Origin: Lepidodermella squamata
Taxonomy: Eukaryota; Gastrotricha
DNA length: 64,000 nt
Assembly: GCA_047495785.1 (NCBI GenBank)
Contig: JBLDXI010000015.1
Coordinates: 4,092,001 to 4,156,000, forward strand
Direction of reading: 5' to 3'
Below are positions 62,760 through 64,000 of this stretch, in pieces (the first letter of the stretch is position 1; the number at the start of each line of letters is the position of its first letter). The translations under genes were made by a program, and so were the position numbers. The notes under the pieces are model-generated. The model searched no databases. It had not been told where the DNA came from and was given only the letters and a program-made list of their open reading frames with translations.

Positions 62760-63546
62760 GAAATTACAACTTTCGCAATGGCTTTGAATGAATGATTATT
62801 ACAAAATGTGATGGCGCCTCTAGCTTTAGGGTAGATAATTTATCACCTGCTCCAACGGGTGCCTGGCTATTTGTCGATGAGTTTTGGCCGCCGTAACATG
62901 TTGGAACAGCTGCATTCCATGTACTTGTCAATTGTTTTGCCCTTTTGATACGGAAAAACATGTTTGGTGCAATTTCGAAATGTTCGCTTTTCGCAACATT
63001 GCATTACAGGAAAAAAATCGCTTGACCTTTCAATATGTTTCCAGTTCAAAATTATTAAAGTATTATTAATTATTATCAAGTTCTCTCTCAAGCATTGCTT
63101 CACTCAAGTTCATGGAGTAAATAGAAAAAATAACGGGCTTCTATTACAGCCTGGGCTACTAACAATTCAATCGTGAAATTTCAAAAAATGAATTGTCGGT
63201 GAATGGTTCATTTTTTATGTTTTTTTAGAACCGACTTGGTACCTCAACCCTGGGCTATACTAATCGATTATTTGCGACTGGGAAGGAACAAGTACGGTAA
63301 GCACGGGATTAAAAGTTTGCTCCTCTCGATCAGAACCGCATGTTGGAAGAGTATTTTATTAAGCGAACTTTAATAACGTAGGTAAATAAACTGAATCATC
63401 TGCAAATAAACCTGAGTGAAAATAAGCGGAAAAACGTAAGCGAAATGCTTGTTCGTGAAGTTGATTTAATTGAAATTGGCCTCAAGATAAATTCAAGCAA
63501 AGCCAGCCATCCGATGTGAATCTACCGCAAAATTCAACAAAGCTTT
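62760..63546. other. Intergenic region between divergent genes
   Basis: 62800-62900 matches 60960-61090 (the duplicated upstream region of the PAN-like pair). No other gene seen. Confidence 0.5.
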
Positions 63547-64000
63547 ATGGAGCTTTATTTCAGCTTAATTTCAGCGCTGTTTTACGCGGATTATGCACTT
63601 GGCCGAAACCCAAACTGGAACATTTCAAGGCTTCAAACGCTACTGCAACAACGCCGGGACAAAGACCACATAACGGGGCGCGACCCGCCAAAATTGAATG
63701 AACAGGATGTTATATCGTTGAACTTGACCTTCCGAGCGATGAGTTTCATTTCATTGGATGAGATACACGAAACACTCACTGTTATGCCGGACTTCGAAGT
63801 CAAATGGCAGGACTTGCTCGTCAAATGGGACGATATCAGCGAATTTGATGGTATCGATGAGCTGACTATGAGCCCGCGAAACAACTGGGTGCCTAAACTT
63901 TTACATATGAACAACGCTGAAGACATTTATGCGACGTTGAAGTACGAAAAAGAGCTCGAAACGATACATGTGCTGTCTCATGGGGTCGTCAAATTCTTCC
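63547..64000 (+). CDS. Cys-loop ligand-gated ion channel subunit (partial, runs off window)
   Basis: From the ATG at 63547 the frame is open to the window end (151 codons). It encodes a signal peptide (MELYFSLISALFYADYA) and the first part of a channel ligand-binding domain: PPKLN, LNLTFRAMSFISLDEI, LTVMPDFEVKW, LLHMNNAEDIYA. The Cys-loop and membrane spans lie beyond the edge. It is most like the gene at 3893-5029 (shared QQRR..PPKLN and ETLT.MPDFE). It lies on the opposite strand and almost 60 kb from that gene, so the family extends past this cluster. Confidence 0.88.
   Translation, partial: MELYFSLISALFYADYALGRNPNWNISRLQTLLQQRRDKDHITGRDPPKLNEQDVISLNLTFRAMSFISLDEIHETLTVMPDFEVKWQDLLVKWDDISEFDGIDELTMSPRNNWVPKLLHMNNAEDIYATLKYEKELETIHVLSHGVVKFF

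Noticed and set aside
1-64000. CRISPR arrays, rRNA genes, retroviral or viral genes
   Set aside because: No regularly spaced direct repeats, rRNA cores, reverse transcriptase, integrase or capsid-like frames were seen.

Overview
The window is nuclear DNA of a small-genome invertebrate animal. Split genes with short GT..AG introns (about 45-70 bp), eukaryotic tRNAs and metazoan receptor families show this. The phylum cannot be fixed from sequence alone. A tight array of small genes, each with a 3' splice acceptor just before its ATG, suggests spliced-leader trans-splicing and operons. That would fit nematodes, flatworms, rotifers or tunicates better than insects or vertebrates.

Layout. 0-2.2 kb: an RBR ubiquitin ligase and a rearranged partial copy. 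2.5-3.8 kb: an ankyrin-repeat gene (-). 3.9-15.2 kb: six single-exon Cys-loop channel genes (-), interrupted at 7.4-10.7 kb by three tRNA genes and a nested inverted-repeat element. 17.0-20.9 kb: a class B-type GPCR with an N-terminal somatomedin-B domain. 22.8-25.9 kb: a class A GPCR. Each GPCR has one intron inflated by copies of the same inverted-repeat transposon. 22.1 and 35.7 kb: two small secreted one-sushi proteins with the same two-exon design. 26.2-35.1 kb: two tandem nine-exon genes, each encoding two unrecognised modules of about 260 residues, a Ser/Thr linker and a complete Cys-loop channel. 37-43 kb, 21 kb and 52-59 kb: about twelve small two-pass membrane proteins resembling the CD225/dispanin group. 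Those at 53.5-57.8 kb lie in a nine-gene operon-like array with other small membrane proteins. 43.6-51.7 kb: two ebony-like beta-alanyl-amine synthase genes (-) flanking a small secreted Cys-rich gene. 59-60 kb: a coiled-coil protein. 60.5-62.7 kb: two PAN-like secreted genes, one broken. The window ends inside another Cys-loop channel gene (+).

How the parts relate. Nine ligand-gated channels, two GPCRs and two enzymes that by family would inactivate biogenic amines give the region a neurotransmission or chemosensing flavour; this is inference from families. Local duplication is the main force here. Several duplications carry truncated pieces of the neighbouring gene at their edges, which dates and orients them. 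The two strongest candidates for new biology are the module-channel fusion receptors and the operon-like array of dispanin-like genes.
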